This document shows positions 18,877 through 27,146 of a stretch of 64,000 nucleotides of DNA, piece by piece. Made by a program: the position numbers and the translations under genes. The notes beneath the pieces are model-generated. The model was not told where the DNA came from, did no database searches, and saw only the letters and a program-made list of their open reading frames with translations. Source of the DNA: Trebonia sp963795335 (GTDB lineage: Bacteria > Actinomycetota > Actinomycetes > Streptosporangiales > Streptosporangiaceae); the NCBI GenBank assembly GCA_963795335.1, contig CAWCHI010000010.1, positions 310,001-374,000 on the forward strand. The letters are read 5' to 3'. Position 1 is the first letter of the stretch, and each line of letters begins with the position of its first letter.

Positions 18877-19725
18877 GTGGGCTGGAGACTGAGAATCGAG
18901 CACACCACCAGCGTCCGCTACGCGGCCCCGGTGCAGACATCCTTCAACGAGGCGCGGATGACCCCGCTGACCACGCCCTCGCAGATGACCCTGGAGTCGC
19001 GGGTGGCGGCCGGGGCGGGCGTGCCGGTGTGGACCTACAACGACTACTGGGGCTCTTTCGTCTCCGTCTTCGACCTCCCCGAGCCGCACGACGACCTGGT
19101 CATCCGGGCCACCGCGACGGTCGAGACGGAGCCGTTCGGCGGCCCCGACCCGGCCCGCGAGCGGCTCTCGTGGGCTGAGATCGGAGCGCAATCGTCCGGC
19201 CGGCTGCTGGAGTTCCTGCTGCCCACGGCGCTGACCACGGTCACCGGGGAGATCTCGGGGGCCGCGGTGGCGGACATCGGCGGGCTGTCACCGGACGCCG
19301 CCGCCGAGGCGATCTCGGCCCGGGTGCACGATCACGTCACCTACATGCCGGGGGCGACCGGGGTGCGGACCAGCGCCCAGGAGGCGTGGGACAAGGGCCA
19401 GGGCGTGTGCCAGGACATGGCGCAGCTGACGGTTGCCCTGATGCGGGCGGCCGGGCTGCCCGCCCGCTACGTCTCCGGCTACCTGCACCCCGATCCCGAG
19501 GCCAAGCCGGGCAGTACCTCGGTCGGGCAGTCGCACGCCTGGGTGGAGTACTGGGCGGGCAACTGGACGCCGCTCGACCCGACCAGCCTCGCCCCGGTCG
19601 GGGAACGCCACGTAATCGTGGCCCGCGGCCGCGACTACGGCGACGTGCCCCCGCTCAAGGGCATCTACCACGGGCGGTCCGGGGGCGGCATGAAGGTGAC
19701 GGTCGAGGTCACCCGGCTCGCCTAG
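18877..19725 (+). CDS. Transglutaminase-like (papain-fold) protein
   Basis: 282 residues. The N-terminal half is the beta-rich bacterial transglutaminase-like N domain (RIEHTTSVRYAAPVQTSFNEARMTP); the core has the triad: Cys in GQGVCQDMAQL (about residue 179), His in VGQSHAWVEYW (about residue 218) and Asp in WTPLDPTS (about residue 233). The family usually hydrolyses peptide bonds rather than cross-linking. Together with the ATP-grasp ligase and alpha-E protein this forms a likely make-and-trim peptide modification system. GTG start, 2 bases after alpha-E. Confidence 0.92.
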   Translation: MGWRLRIEHTTSVRYAAPVQTSFNEARMTPLTTPSQMTLESRVAAGAGVPVWTYNDYWGSFVSVFDLPEPHDDLVIRATATVETEPFGGPDPARERLSWAEIGAQSSGRLLEFLLPTALTTVTGEISGAAVADIGGLSPDAAAEAISARVHDHVTYMPGATGVRTSAQEAWDKGQGVCQDMAQLTVALMRAAGLPARYVSGYLHPDPEAKPGSTSVGQSHAWVEYWAGNWTPLDPTSLAPVGERHVIVARGRDYGDVPPLKGIYHGRSGGGMKVTVEVTRLA

Positions 19726-19840
19726 GCCGCTGGCGCCTGCCGCCCCGGGCATGACGACTGGAGTCAACCAGCATGCCCGCGCGCCCCGGCGGGCTGCCGT
19801 CCGGCGGACCGGCAACCTCGACGCGGGCCCCACCAGATAC

Positions 19841-19896
19841 GGGAAACTTTCCGGTGTCCCGCTCACTATTTGTTTCCGGGCTGCCAGAAGTTTCCG
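19841..19896. repeat. GGAAACTT/AAGTTTCC element, copy A
   Basis: An AT-richer patch in a 227-base convergent spacer: GGGAAACTTTCC at 19841, TTTGTTTCCGGG near 19870, and AGAAGTTTCCGCG ending about 19900. Similar arrangements of GGAAACTTT and AAGTTTCC arms occur at 52422-52496 and 63471-63525. Confidence 0.5.
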
Positions 19897-19952
19897 CGTT
19901 ACCAGCGGACCAGGAGGAGGCCGTGCTGTCCCGGCAGGCCCGGCTGTCCCGT

Positions 19953-20444
19953 TCAGCCCTCCTGACTCACCAGCTGGGCCGTCCACTCGCCCGCCTGCTG
20001 GGCTGAGGCGACGTTGAGCCGGTTCCAGACGTTGATCACCGCGACGTGGGTCAGCAGCGCGGCCAGGGCGGTCTCGTCGTAGTGCTTGGCGGCCGCCGCG
20101 AATACCACGTCCGGCACCGGGTCGGGCCGGTCGGCCAGCCGGGTGACCGCCTCCGCCAGGGCCAGTGCGGCCTTTTCCGCCTCGCTGAAGTAACCGGACT
20201 CGCGCCAGGCCGCGACCGTGTTAAGCCGCTGCTCGGCCTCACCTGCCTGCTTAGCGCCGCGGGTGTGCATGTCGAGGCAGACCGCGCAGCCGTTGACCTG
20301 GCTGACACGGAGGTTGACGAGTTCGGTGAAGCCCCGGGTGAGGCCGGACTTGCGGCCGGCCGTGGTGGCGGCGGCCGACAGCGCCTGGAGCGCGTCGAAG
20401 ACGCCGGGGACGGACAGGGCCGGGTTGGGAATGCGGGCTTCCAT
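19953..20444 (-). CDS. Carboxymuconolactone decarboxylase family / AhpD-like protein
   Basis: 163 residues with the alkylhydroperoxidase core NGCAVCLDMHTRGAKQAGE, in which CxxC plus the following His form the active-site motif (about residues 52-58). Such proteins reduce peroxides or act on small carbonyl compounds. The gene diverges from an ECF41-type sigma factor; a CMD-family gene is the best known target of that sigma class. A candidate ECF41 promoter (20500-20526) faces this gene. ATG at 20442-20444 follows an AGGAG-type site. Confidence 0.92.
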   Translation of the reverse strand: MEARIPNPALSVPGVFDALQALSAAATTAGRKSGLTRGFTELVNLRVSQVNGCAVCLDMHTRGAKQAGEAEQRLNTVAAWRESGYFSEAEKAALALAEAVTRLADRPDPVPDVVFAAAAKHYDETALAALLTHVAVINVWNRLNVASAQQAGEWTAQLVSQEG

Positions 20445-20463
20445 GGTTCTCCTCTGGTCGTGG

Positions 20464-20490
20464 TGTCACACCGGCGGATGAGATCCGGTC
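20464..20490 (+). promoter_or_regulatory. Candidate ECF41 promoter facing the sigma gene
   Basis: TGTCACA (20464-20470) followed after exactly 16 bases by GGTC (20487-20490). The published ECF41 pattern is TGTCACA with CGTC as the -10; the -35 is exact and the -10 matches 3 of 4 bases. The start codon of the sigma gene is about 50 bases downstream, suggesting autoregulation. Confidence 0.55.
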
Positions 20491-20499
20491 ACTATGGAT

Positions 20500-20526
20500 G
20501 ACAGGCGAGACCGCGGCGTTGTGACC
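20500..20526 (-). promoter_or_regulatory. Candidate ECF41 promoter facing the CMD-family gene
   Basis: On the minus strand GGTCACA (20526-20520) is followed after 16 bases by TGTC (20503-20500), one mismatch from each ECF41 element. The CMD-family start at 20444 is about 55 bases downstream. Confidence 0.55.
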
Positions 20527-20543
20527 GACGGGAGCTGCGACCG

Positions 20544-21428
20544 ATGACTAACCAGCGCGACCAGCAGGAGCTGGCCGAGTGGTTCGCCGCGCACCGGGAC
20601 CGGTTGCGGGCGATCGCCTACCGGATGCTGGGCTCGCGGCCTGAGGCCGAGGACGCCGTGCAGGACACCTGGATCCGGGCGGCCCGGGCTGGTACCGCCG
20701 GGGTCGAGAACCTGGGCGGCTGGCTGACCACGGTGCTGGTCCGGGTGTGCGTGAACATGATCGCGGCCAGGACTGGGCGCCGCGAGGAGCTGGCCGGGGT
20801 TCACGTGCCTGACCCGCTCATCGGCCCCGATGACGGGCCTACCCCCGAAGACGAGGTGCTGCTGGCCGACTCGGTCGGCCTCGCCCTTAGCGTGGTGCTT
20901 GACACCCTCGCCCCCGCCGAGCGCATCGCGTTCGTGCTGCACGACCTCTTCGACGTCGCCTTCGACGACATCGCCGCGATGACCGGGCGCTCGCCCGCGG
21001 CCGCGCGGCAGCTGGCGAGCCGGGCGCGGCGCCGGGTGCGGGCCCGGCCGGTCACGCCCAACGCCGGCCTGCCGGCCCAGTGGGCGGTCGTCCGTGCCTT
21101 CTTCGCCGCTGCCCGCGGCGGCGACTTCGACGGACTGGTGGCGGTGCTCGATCCCGACGTGCTGCTGCGGGCCGACGGCGGCCGGGCCCGGCCGCAGGCG
21201 ACGGCGCTGGTCCGCGGGGCCAGGCCGGTCGCCGGGAACGCGCTCCGGTTCGCCAATCCAGCCGCCACCCTGCGGCCGGTCACCGTGAACGGGGCGGCCG
21301 GGGTGGTCATCTTCCTGAACGGCGAGCCGCTGTCGGTGATCGGCTTCACGGTAGCGGGCGGCCGCATCGTGGAGATCAACTCGCTCAACGACCCGGACCG
21401 GCTAGCCCGGCTCCCCGGGATTATGTGA
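20544..21428 (+). CDS. ECF sigma factor with fused SnoaL-like C-terminal domain (ECF41 / SigJ-like)
   Basis: 294 residues. Region 2 carries YRMLGSRPEAEDAVQDTWIRAA (about residues 28-49); region 4 has the helix-turn-helix DIAAMTGRSPAAARQLASRARRRV (about residues 148-171). The last ~110 residues form a SnoaL-like domain with the ECF41 hallmarks DGG(R/K) (LLRADGGRARPQ) and an NPDKL-type motif (NDPDRL) near the end. The fused domain replaces an anti-sigma factor in this group. The divergent CMD-family gene and two facing promoters support the call. Confidence 0.93.
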   Translation: MTNQRDQQELAEWFAAHRDRLRAIAYRMLGSRPEAEDAVQDTWIRAARAGTAGVENLGGWLTTVLVRVCVNMIAARTGRREELAGVHVPDPLIGPDDGPTPEDEVLLADSVGLALSVVLDTLAPAERIAFVLHDLFDVAFDDIAAMTGRSPAAARQLASRARRRVRARPVTPNAGLPAQWAVVRAFFAAARGGDFDGLVAVLDPDVLLRADGGRARPQATALVRGARPVAGNALRFANPAATLRPVTVNGAAGVVIFLNGEPLSVIGFTVAGGRIVEINSLNDPDRLARLPGIM

Positions 21429-21540
21429 GTACAACGCCCGGCTACCTGTGGTCAGCCCTGCAGGCGATCCGCTGGCTGCAGCGCTACCCGCGACACCCAC
21501 TCGAAGGCCGGCCGGGAATACCACTTTGCGGCCGAGTGCT

Positions 21541-21801
21541 GTTACTCTTAACAGTGATCAGCCTGGCGCGCCCCCGCGTGCCGGGCGTGCAAGCGGAGGG
21601 CCACCTCCCACCTGGCCGGCCTCGGGTCGGCGGGTTCAGTGCGGCACTCGTCTCAGCCTAGCTGGGGGCGGGCGCCGCCGGTGTGGCAGCCCCGCGGCAC
21701 ATGGTGCGTGACGGGGCTTTTCTCGTTGGGCCCCAGATCACGAGCAGGGCCGCCGCCGGAGAGGCCGGCGACGGCGAAGAAGATGAACCGCTGGAGGTCA
21801 C
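21541..21801 (+). promoter_or_regulatory. infC leader region
   Basis: The 373-base spacer between the sigma gene and infC has no coding region I can support. A long leader before infC is typical and often regulates the infC-rpmI-rplT operon through L20. It holds a CACCTCCCACCTGG stretch near 21600-21620 and a terminator-like hairpin (21688-21722). I cannot match it to a named RNA family by eye. Confidence 0.45.
21688..21722 (+). terminator. Attenuator-like hairpin upstream of infC
   Basis: AGCCCCG (21688-21694) pairs with CGGGGCT (21712-21718); inside, GCAC (21697-21700) pairs with GTGC (21704-21707) around an ATG loop. The stem runs directly into TTTTCTC. It lies about 80 bases before the infC start, so premature termination is a plausible control point. 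Confidence 0.6.
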
Positions 21802-22437
21802 ATCAGCGCCGACACGCGTATCAATGATCGCATCCGCACACCCGAGGTCCGGCTCGTGGGCGCGAAGGGCGAGCAAGTTGGGATCGTCTCCATCACCGAG
21901 GCGCTCAGGCTCGCCCAGGAGGCTGACCTCGATCTTGTCGAGGTCGCCCCGACCGCACGGCCCCCGGTCTGCAAGCTCATGGACTACGGGAAGTTCAAGT
22001 ACGAGACCGCGCTCAAGGAGCGGGAATCGCGCAAGAACCAGACCCACACGATCGTCAAGGAGATCAAGCTCCGCCCGAAGATCGACCCGCACGACTACGG
22101 CACCAAGAAGGGCCACGTCGAGCGGTTCCTCAAGGCGGGCGACAAGGTCAAGGTGACGATCATGTTCCGCGGCCGTGAGCAGTCCCGCCCTGAGCTCGGC
22201 TTCCGGCTGCTGCAGAAGCTGGCCGACGACGTCACCGAGCTCGGTTTCGTCGAGGCCCAGCCCAAGCAGGACGGCCGGAACATGATCATGGTGATCGGCC
22301 CGCACAAGCGTTCGCCCGAGCGCAAGGTCGAGGCGAAGCCCGCCCCGGTGCCGAACCCGCGTGGTGAAGCCGCGGCCCCCGTCGCCGCGGACGAGACCGC
22401 GGCCGAGGCTCCGGCGCCGGCACCGACCGACGCGTAG
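21802..22437 (+). CDS. infC: Translation initiation factor IF-3, with predicted AUC start
   Basis: 211 residues. The family N-terminus I-S-A-D-T-R-I-N-D-R-I-R-T-P-E-V-R-L begins at 21802 with ATC, 4 bases after GGAGG (21793-21797). An in-frame stop at 21784-21786 and no ATG, GTG or TTG before 21856 leave ATC as the only start giving a complete N-domain; starting at the GTG at 21856 would cut off 18 conserved residues. Both domains are present: IF3-N with PPVCKLMDYGKFKYE and IF3-C with HDYGTKKGHVERFL, MFRGREQSRPELG and the end GPHKRSPER, then an Ala/Pro-rich tail. Non-canonical starts in IF3 genes allow autoregulation because IF3 rejects them. Confidence 0.93.
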   Translation: MSADTRINDRIRTPEVRLVGAKGEQVGIVSITEALRLAQEADLDLVEVAPTARPPVCKLMDYGKFKYETALKERESRKNQTHTIVKEIKLRPKIDPHDYGTKKGHVERFLKAGDKVKVTIMFRGREQSRPELGFRLLQKLADDVTELGFVEAQPKQDGRNMIMVIGPHKRSPERKVEAKPAPVPNPRGEAAAPVAADETAAEAPAPAPTDA

Positions 22438-22476
22438 CAGGTAAACAGATTTGCCCCGGTAACGGGGAAGGCGAGG

Positions 22477-22503
22477 CGGCCCCGCACTGACGGTGCGGGG
22501 CCG
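22477..22503 (+). terminator. GC-rich hairpin between infC and rpmI
   Basis: CGGCCCCGCAC (22477-22487) pairs exactly with GTGCGGGGCCG (22493-22503) around a 5-base loop. No T-run follows, so it may be an mRNA-processing or attenuation structure instead of a full terminator. The spacer is about 200 bases, long for an operon. Confidence 0.5.
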
Positions 22504-22641
22504 TTCCGCGGCCACGATGGGGCCCGCACGGGGCCGCGCCAGGTCGCGCAAACTGATAGGCCCGGCAGCTTAGGTCCGCACGGACACCGGGGTACCGGGG
22601 TCATCCCCCCGGGATGACAGCAGATGAAGGAGACGGCGACC

Positions 22642-22836
22642 ATGCCGAAGATGAAGACGCACAGCGGCGCCGCCAAGCGGTTCAAGATCACCGGCAGCGG
22701 CAAGGTGATGCGGCTGCGGGCCAACCGGGCGCACCTGCTCGAGCACAAGTCGACCCGCCGCACCCGCCGGCTCGACGGCATGGTGCCGATGGCCAAGGCG
22801 GACGTCCGCGAGATCAAGCGACTGCTCGGCAAGTGA
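22642..22836 (+). CDS. rpmI: 50S ribosomal protein L35
   Basis: 64 residues, the usual size; PKMKTHSGAAKRFKITGSGKV at the start, HLLEHKSTRRTRRL in the middle, basic throughout. The ATG at 22642 follows an AGGAG site (about 22626-22630) and is preferred to an in-frame ATG 18 bases upstream that would add six non-family residues. Part of the infC-rpmI-rplT operon. Confidence 0.97.
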   Translation: MPKMKTHSGAAKRFKITGSGKVMRLRANRAHLLEHKSTRRTRRLDGMVPMAKADVREIKRLLGK

Positions 22837-22943
22837 GCGCGCCGCTCCGGGTGCGGACCCGCCTGCCCGGCCGGCCAGCCGCCACCGGGAGCGCCGCGTT
22901 CCCCCGCCGAATCATGTAACCGCAGCCCAGAGGAGATTGAACG

Positions 22944-23321
22944 ATGGCACGCGTCAAGCGATCGCTTAACGCCAAGAAGAAGCGCAGGGTCGTCCTTGAG
23001 CGGGCGAAGGGCTACCGCGGGCAGCGGTCCCGGCTCTACCGCAAGGCCAAGGAGCAGGTCCTCCACTCGATGACCTACGCCTACCGCGACCGCAAGGACC
23101 GCAAGGGCAACTTCCGCCGGCTCTGGATTCAGCGCATCAACGCCGCCGCCCGGGCCAACGGGATGACCTACAACCGCTTCGTGCAGGGCCTCAAGGCAGC
23201 CGGGGTGGAAGTCGACCGCCGGGTCCTGGCCGACCTCGCGGTGACCGACGCGGTGGCATTCGCCGCCCTGGTCGAGGTGGCCCGGGCCGCGCTGCCCGAG
23301 ACCGTTAGCGCGGCGGCGTAG
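22944..23321 (+). CDS. rplT: 50S ribosomal protein L20
   Basis: 125 residues, with the diagnostic ARVKRSLNAKKKRRVVLERAKGYRGQRS start, SRLYRKAKEQ, LWIQRINAAARANGMTYNRFVQGLKAAGVE and a C-terminal domain of usual size. Binds 23S rRNA early in large-subunit assembly and in many bacteria autoregulates the operon through its leader. ATG at 22944 after an AGGAG site. Confidence 0.98.
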   Translation: MARVKRSLNAKKKRRVVLERAKGYRGQRSRLYRKAKEQVLHSMTYAYRDRKDRKGNFRRLWIQRINAAARANGMTYNRFVQGLKAAGVEVDRRVLADLAVTDAVAFAALVEVARAALPETVSAAA

Positions 23322-23480
23322 GCGGTTAGCCCTATTCCGGCCGGTCCCCGCGCGGTTTTAGCCCGCGGCGCGGACGGCCGGATAAAAGGCTCCGTTTTGC
23401 GCCAGATGAAGGCAATGACCCGTAAGCGATTGGCGGTTTCCCGTTTACCCGCGAATTGCCGCCTTTCCGGCGGAGCGCTG

Positions 23481-24290
23481 ATGTACGCCAGCGCCAGCAT
23501 GGCGCGGCTGAAGGCCGCCCGCCGGCTGACTAAGCGGGCCCTGCGGCAGCGTGAGCGGGCCTTCCTGGCGGAGGGCCCGCAAGCGGTCGCCGAGGCCCTG
23601 GCGGCCGGCGCCGGGATGAGCGGGCTGTTCGTCACCGCCCCGGCCCAGGCCCGGCACGCCGCCCTGGTTGCCCAGGCGGCCGGCGCGGGCGTCGAGGTCC
23701 AGCTGGTCAGCGGCGAGGTGATGAGCGAGCTCGCGCAGACCGTCACCCCGCAGGGCCTGCTGGCGGTGTGTGACTTCGTCGACGTGCCGCTGGAGCGCGT
23801 CGCCGCCGCCCGCCCGGCCCTGGTCGCGCTGCTGGCGAACGTGCGCGACCCCGGCAACGCCGGGACCGTGCTGCGGGCCGCCGACGCAGCCGGGGCGGAC
23901 GCGGTGATCTTCGCCGACGCGTCGGTCGACGTCTATAACGGCAAGTGCGTCCGGGCGAGCGCGGGCAGCCTGTTCCACCTGCCGGTGGTGGCGGGCGCCG
24001 GCGTCGCGGACGCGGCCCGGCAGCTGCGCGCGGCCGGGCTGCGGATCCTCGCGGCCGACGGCCGCGGGGCCGCCACCCTCGACGACCCCGGCACCCGGGC
24101 GGCGCTGGCCGGCCCGGCCGCCTGGCTGTTCGGCAACGAAGCCTGGGGCCTGCCGGAGGAGCTGCTGGCGCTGGCCGACCAATCGGTCGCGGTGCCGATC
24201 TACGGCCGGGCTGAGTCACTCAACCTCGCCGCCGCGGCCGCGGTCTGCCTCTACGCCTCGGCTCAGGCCCAGCGCGCGGCCGCACGCTAA
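23481..24290 (+). CDS. TrmH/SpoU-family RNA 2'-O-methyltransferase
   Basis: 269 residues in the SPOUT class. An N-terminal substrate-binding part (KAARRLTKRALRQRERAFLAEGPQAVAEAL) is followed by the three SpoU motifs: LLANVRDPGNAGTVLRAADAAGADAV, AAWLFGNEAWGLPEE and AESLNLAAAAAVCLY, which form the S-adenosylmethionine knot. It likely modifies rRNA or tRNA ribose; the exact site is unknown. The position just after rplT and before a sensor kinase and pheST is shared with Streptomyces. The ATG at 23481 was chosen over an upstream ATG at 23397 because it begins the conserved region. Confidence 0.9.
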   Translation: MYASASMARLKAARRLTKRALRQRERAFLAEGPQAVAEALAAGAGMSGLFVTAPAQARHAALVAQAAGAGVEVQLVSGEVMSELAQTVTPQGLLAVCDFVDVPLERVAAARPALVALLANVRDPGNAGTVLRAADAAGADAVIFADASVDVYNGKCVRASAGSLFHLPVVAGAGVADAARQLRAAGLRILAADGRGAATLDDPGTRAALAGPAAWLFGNEAWGLPEELLALADQSVAVPIYGRAESLNLAAAAAVCLYASAQAQRAAAR

Positions 24291-24574
24291 TTCGCCGGCG
24301 GACACGGGCTTGCGCGCGCCGGCGGCCCCGCCAGGGGAAGCCCATTGCACGCGGTGCGACCCATTACGATTACCTTGCGTTGCCCCCGAATGGCGGTCAA
24401 AAAATCCCTTGCATAAGGTATTTGTGCCATGACGTAGCGAAATCCTAAGACCGGGTACTGTCGCACGGGTGGGCAAACACGCTAGAGTCTGATCACATTC
24501 CGTCACCCGCAACGCGGATCGCGCCGGCAACGGCCGACCACCGCACCCCCCAGCTGGACGGAGGCACTTTCGCC

Positions 24575-25789
24575 GTGGAGGATCACAGGCCGGACCGGCC
24601 GGCCTCAGGTGCGCCCGCGTCGGGCCGCTCGCCGGCCGGGTCAGCCGTGCCGTCAGCTCCGTCGCCTGCGGACCGGTCATCCGCCCCGGTGCCACTGTCT
24701 CCCGACGAGCTGCCCGACGGCCTGGTGATCGCGGACGAGGCCGGCCGGGTGGCGGTCTTCAACACCTCCGCGGTCCGGCTCACCGGCATCGCCGCCGCCG
24801 ACGCGGTCGGCAAGTACGTGCATGACGTGCTGCCCTTCCGCGACGACGACGGCCGCGACTGGTGGATGTGCGTCGACCCCTACGACGGCCTGACCACCCG
24901 CACCAGGCACCCCGAGCGCAGCCTCTACCTGGGCGACAGCCACGCCGCGGGGCCGCGCGCGACGTCCGCCCGGGACACCATTGAGCTGCTGGTCTCGGTC
25001 GGCTACGTGCGCGACGGCCGCTGCGGCCCGGTGCGCCGCCTGGTGATCAGCCTGCGGGGGGCGCAGCAGCGCGCCCGCCTGGAACGCAGCCGGGCCGAGC
25101 TCGTCTCCACCGTCGCCCACGAGCTGCGGGCCCCGCTGACGTCGGTCAAGGGGTTCACCGCGACGTTGCTGGCCAAGTGGTCGCGGTTCAGCGATGACCA
25201 GAAGCGGGTCATGCTGGAGACCGTCAACGCCGACGCCGACCGGGTCACCCGGCTGATCACCGAGCTGCTCGACGTGTCCCGCATCGAGTCGGGCCGGATG
25301 GAGGTGCACCCGCAGCTGGTCGACGTCCCCGAGCGGGCGCGCAAGATCATCGCCGGGCGGGTTGCCTCCGGCGAGCCCGAGGACCGGTTCCGCCTGGAGG
25401 TCCCCGGCGACCTGCCGGAGACCTGGCTCGACGCCGACAAGATCGACCAGATCCTCGGCAACCTGGTCGAGAACGCGGTCCGGCATGGCGCTGGTATCGT
25501 CACTGTCATGGTGCAGCGGGCGCGGATAAGCGGCGAGCAGGCCGAGGCCGCCGACCCCGGCGCCATCGCGGTGTCCGTGCGCGACCAGGGCGAGGGCATC
25601 CCGCCGGAGATGACGCTGCGGGTCTTCCGCCAGTTCTGGCGGGGCAAGCGGCGCGGCGGCACCGGCCTCGGGCTGTACATCGTCAAGGGCCTCGTCGAGG
25701 CGATGAACGGCGACATCGCCGTGGACCAGGCGCCCGGTGGCGGCGCCGAGTTCCGATTTACCCTGCCCGCGGGCACGCCCATCGCGTAA
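24575..25789 (+). CDS. PAS-domain sensor histidine kinase
   Basis: 404 residues, soluble. The first ~45 residues are Pro/Ser-rich; then a PAS-like domain (LPDGLVIADEAGRVAVFNTSAVRLTGI), the H-box VAHELRAPLTSVKGF with the phospho-His (about residue 189), and a GHKL ATPase: N-box NLVENAVRHG, G1 RDQGEGIP, F/G2 RGGTGLGLYIVK. No response regulator is adjacent, so it is an orphan kinase in this window. Start GTG 24575; GGAGG-type site about 15 bases upstream. A homologous kinase sits at this place in Streptomyces. Confidence 0.93.
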   Translation: MEDHRPDRPASGAPASGRSPAGSAVPSAPSPADRSSAPVPLSPDELPDGLVIADEAGRVAVFNTSAVRLTGIAAADAVGKYVHDVLPFRDDDGRDWWMCVDPYDGLTTRTRHPERSLYLGDSHAAGPRATSARDTIELLVSVGYVRDGRCGPVRRLVISLRGAQQRARLERSRAELVSTVAHELRAPLTSVKGFTATLLAKWSRFSDDQKRVMLETVNADADRVTRLITELLDVSRIESGRMEVHPQLVDVPERARKIIAGRVASGEPEDRFRLEVPGDLPETWLDADKIDQILGNLVENAVRHGAGIVTVMVQRARISGEQAEAADPGAIAVSVRDQGEGIPPEMTLRVFRQFWRGKRRGGTGLGLYIVKGLVEAMNGDIAVDQAPGGGAEFRFTLPAGTPIA

Positions 25790-26014
25790 CGGCCCGGCGT
25801 CATGACGGCGCCGCGGCACGACGTCACGGCGGACGGGCCCCGGGCGAATCCCGTGTCCGTGCCTGGAGGCAGGGCGCACCGCACGGCGTGGGCGGCGTTC
25901 CCGGTAGTGTCATGACTGCTGGACAGAGCCGCCGCCTCGTTCGGGATAAGTCATGCCCCATGCCCCCGCGGACTTTCCACCGGCTTGATCACCCTGAGGG
26001 AAGCGAACTTACTG

Positions 26015-27145
26015 ATGTCCGCACCGAACAAGAACTACGACCCGGTCGAGGTGACCGCGCTGAGCCCGGACGAGGTCGAGAGCGCCACCGCGGCGGCGCT
26101 GAGCGCCATCGCCGCCGCTGCCACCCTGGATGAGCTGAAGGAGGCGCGGATCGCCCACGCCGGCGACCGGGCCCCGCTGTCGCTCGCCCGTTCCGAGATC
26201 GGCGCGCTCCCGCCGCAGGCCCGGGCCGACGCCGGGCGCCGCGTCGGCGCCGCCACCGGCCAGGTCCGCCAGGCCCTGGCCGAGCGCCAGGAGCAGCTCG
26301 AGCGCGAGCGCGACGAGCAGGTGCTGGTGACCGAGCGGGTCGACGTGACCCTGCCCTGCGACCGCGCCCCGCAGGGTGCCAGGCACCCGGTCTCGATGCT
26401 GGCCGACAAGCTCTCCGACGTCTTCGTGGCGATGGGCTACGAGGTCGCCGAGGGGCCCGAGGCCGAGGCCGAGTGGTACAACTTCGACGCGCTCAACATC
26501 CCGCCCGACCACCCGGCCCGTGAGATGCAGGACACCCTGTTCATCGCGCCGCCCCCGGGCGCGCCCGCGGGCACCCGGTCCGGCATGGTGCTGCGCACCC
26601 ACACCTCGCCGGTGCAGATCCGCTCGCTGCTGACCCGCCCGCTTCCGCTCTACGTGGTGAGCCCGGGCAAGGTGTACCGGAACGAGGCCCTCGACGCCAC
26701 CCACCTGCCGGTCTTCTACCAGATCGAGGGGCTGGCGGTGGACGAGGGGCTGACCATGGCCGACCTCCGCGGCGCGATCCAGTCGTTCGTCGACGCGCTG
26801 TTCGGCACCGGGCTGCGCACCCGGCTGCGGCCGGACTACTTCCCGTTCACCGAGCCGTCGGCCGACGTGTCGATGGAGTGCCACGTCTGCCGCGGCGCGT
26901 CGACCCGGGCGGGGGCCGACCCGTGCCGGGTGTGCCGCAGCATGGGCTGGATCGAGATCGCCGGCTGCGGCATGGTCAACCCGCGGGTGCTGGTCGCCTG
27001 CGGCATCGACCCCGACCGTTACACCGGATTCGCGTTCGGGCTCGGCATCGAGCGGTCACTGATGCTGGCCAACGGAATCAACGAGATCCGCGACACCTAC
27101 GACGGCGACGTGCGGTTCAGCCGGGCCTTCGGGACGGAGATCTGA
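26015..27145 (+). CDS. pheS: Phenylalanine--tRNA ligase alpha subunit
   Basis: 376-residue class II catalytic subunit. A coiled-coil N-terminus (QALAERQEQLERERDEQ near residue 90) binds tRNA; the core includes HPVSMLADKLSDVFVAMGYEV, FNALNIPPDHPAR-type FDALNIPPDHPAREMQDT, LRTHTSPVQIR, YRNEALDATHLPVFYQIEGL, PDYFPFTEPSADV and GFAFGLGIERSLML. The insertion CHVCRG...CRVC supplies four Cys and could bind zinc. ATG at 26015 gives the family N-terminus; the upstream ATG at 25985 would add ten residues. pheT begins 1 base after the stop. Confidence 0.97.
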   Translation: MSAPNKNYDPVEVTALSPDEVESATAAALSAIAAAATLDELKEARIAHAGDRAPLSLARSEIGALPPQARADAGRRVGAATGQVRQALAERQEQLERERDEQVLVTERVDVTLPCDRAPQGARHPVSMLADKLSDVFVAMGYEVAEGPEAEAEWYNFDALNIPPDHPAREMQDTLFIAPPPGAPAGTRSGMVLRTHTSPVQIRSLLTRPLPLYVVSPGKVYRNEALDATHLPVFYQIEGLAVDEGLTMADLRGAIQSFVDALFGTGLRTRLRPDYFPFTEPSADVSMECHVCRGASTRAGADPCRVCRSMGWIEIAGCGMVNPRVLVACGIDPDRYTGFAFGLGIERSLMLANGINEIRDTYDGDVRFSRAFGTEI

Positions 27146-27146
27146 G

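Noticed and set aside
24291..26014. T-box or other tRNA-binding leader before pheS or hisS
   Set aside because: No T-box sequence or specifier loop pattern can be seen in the spacers.
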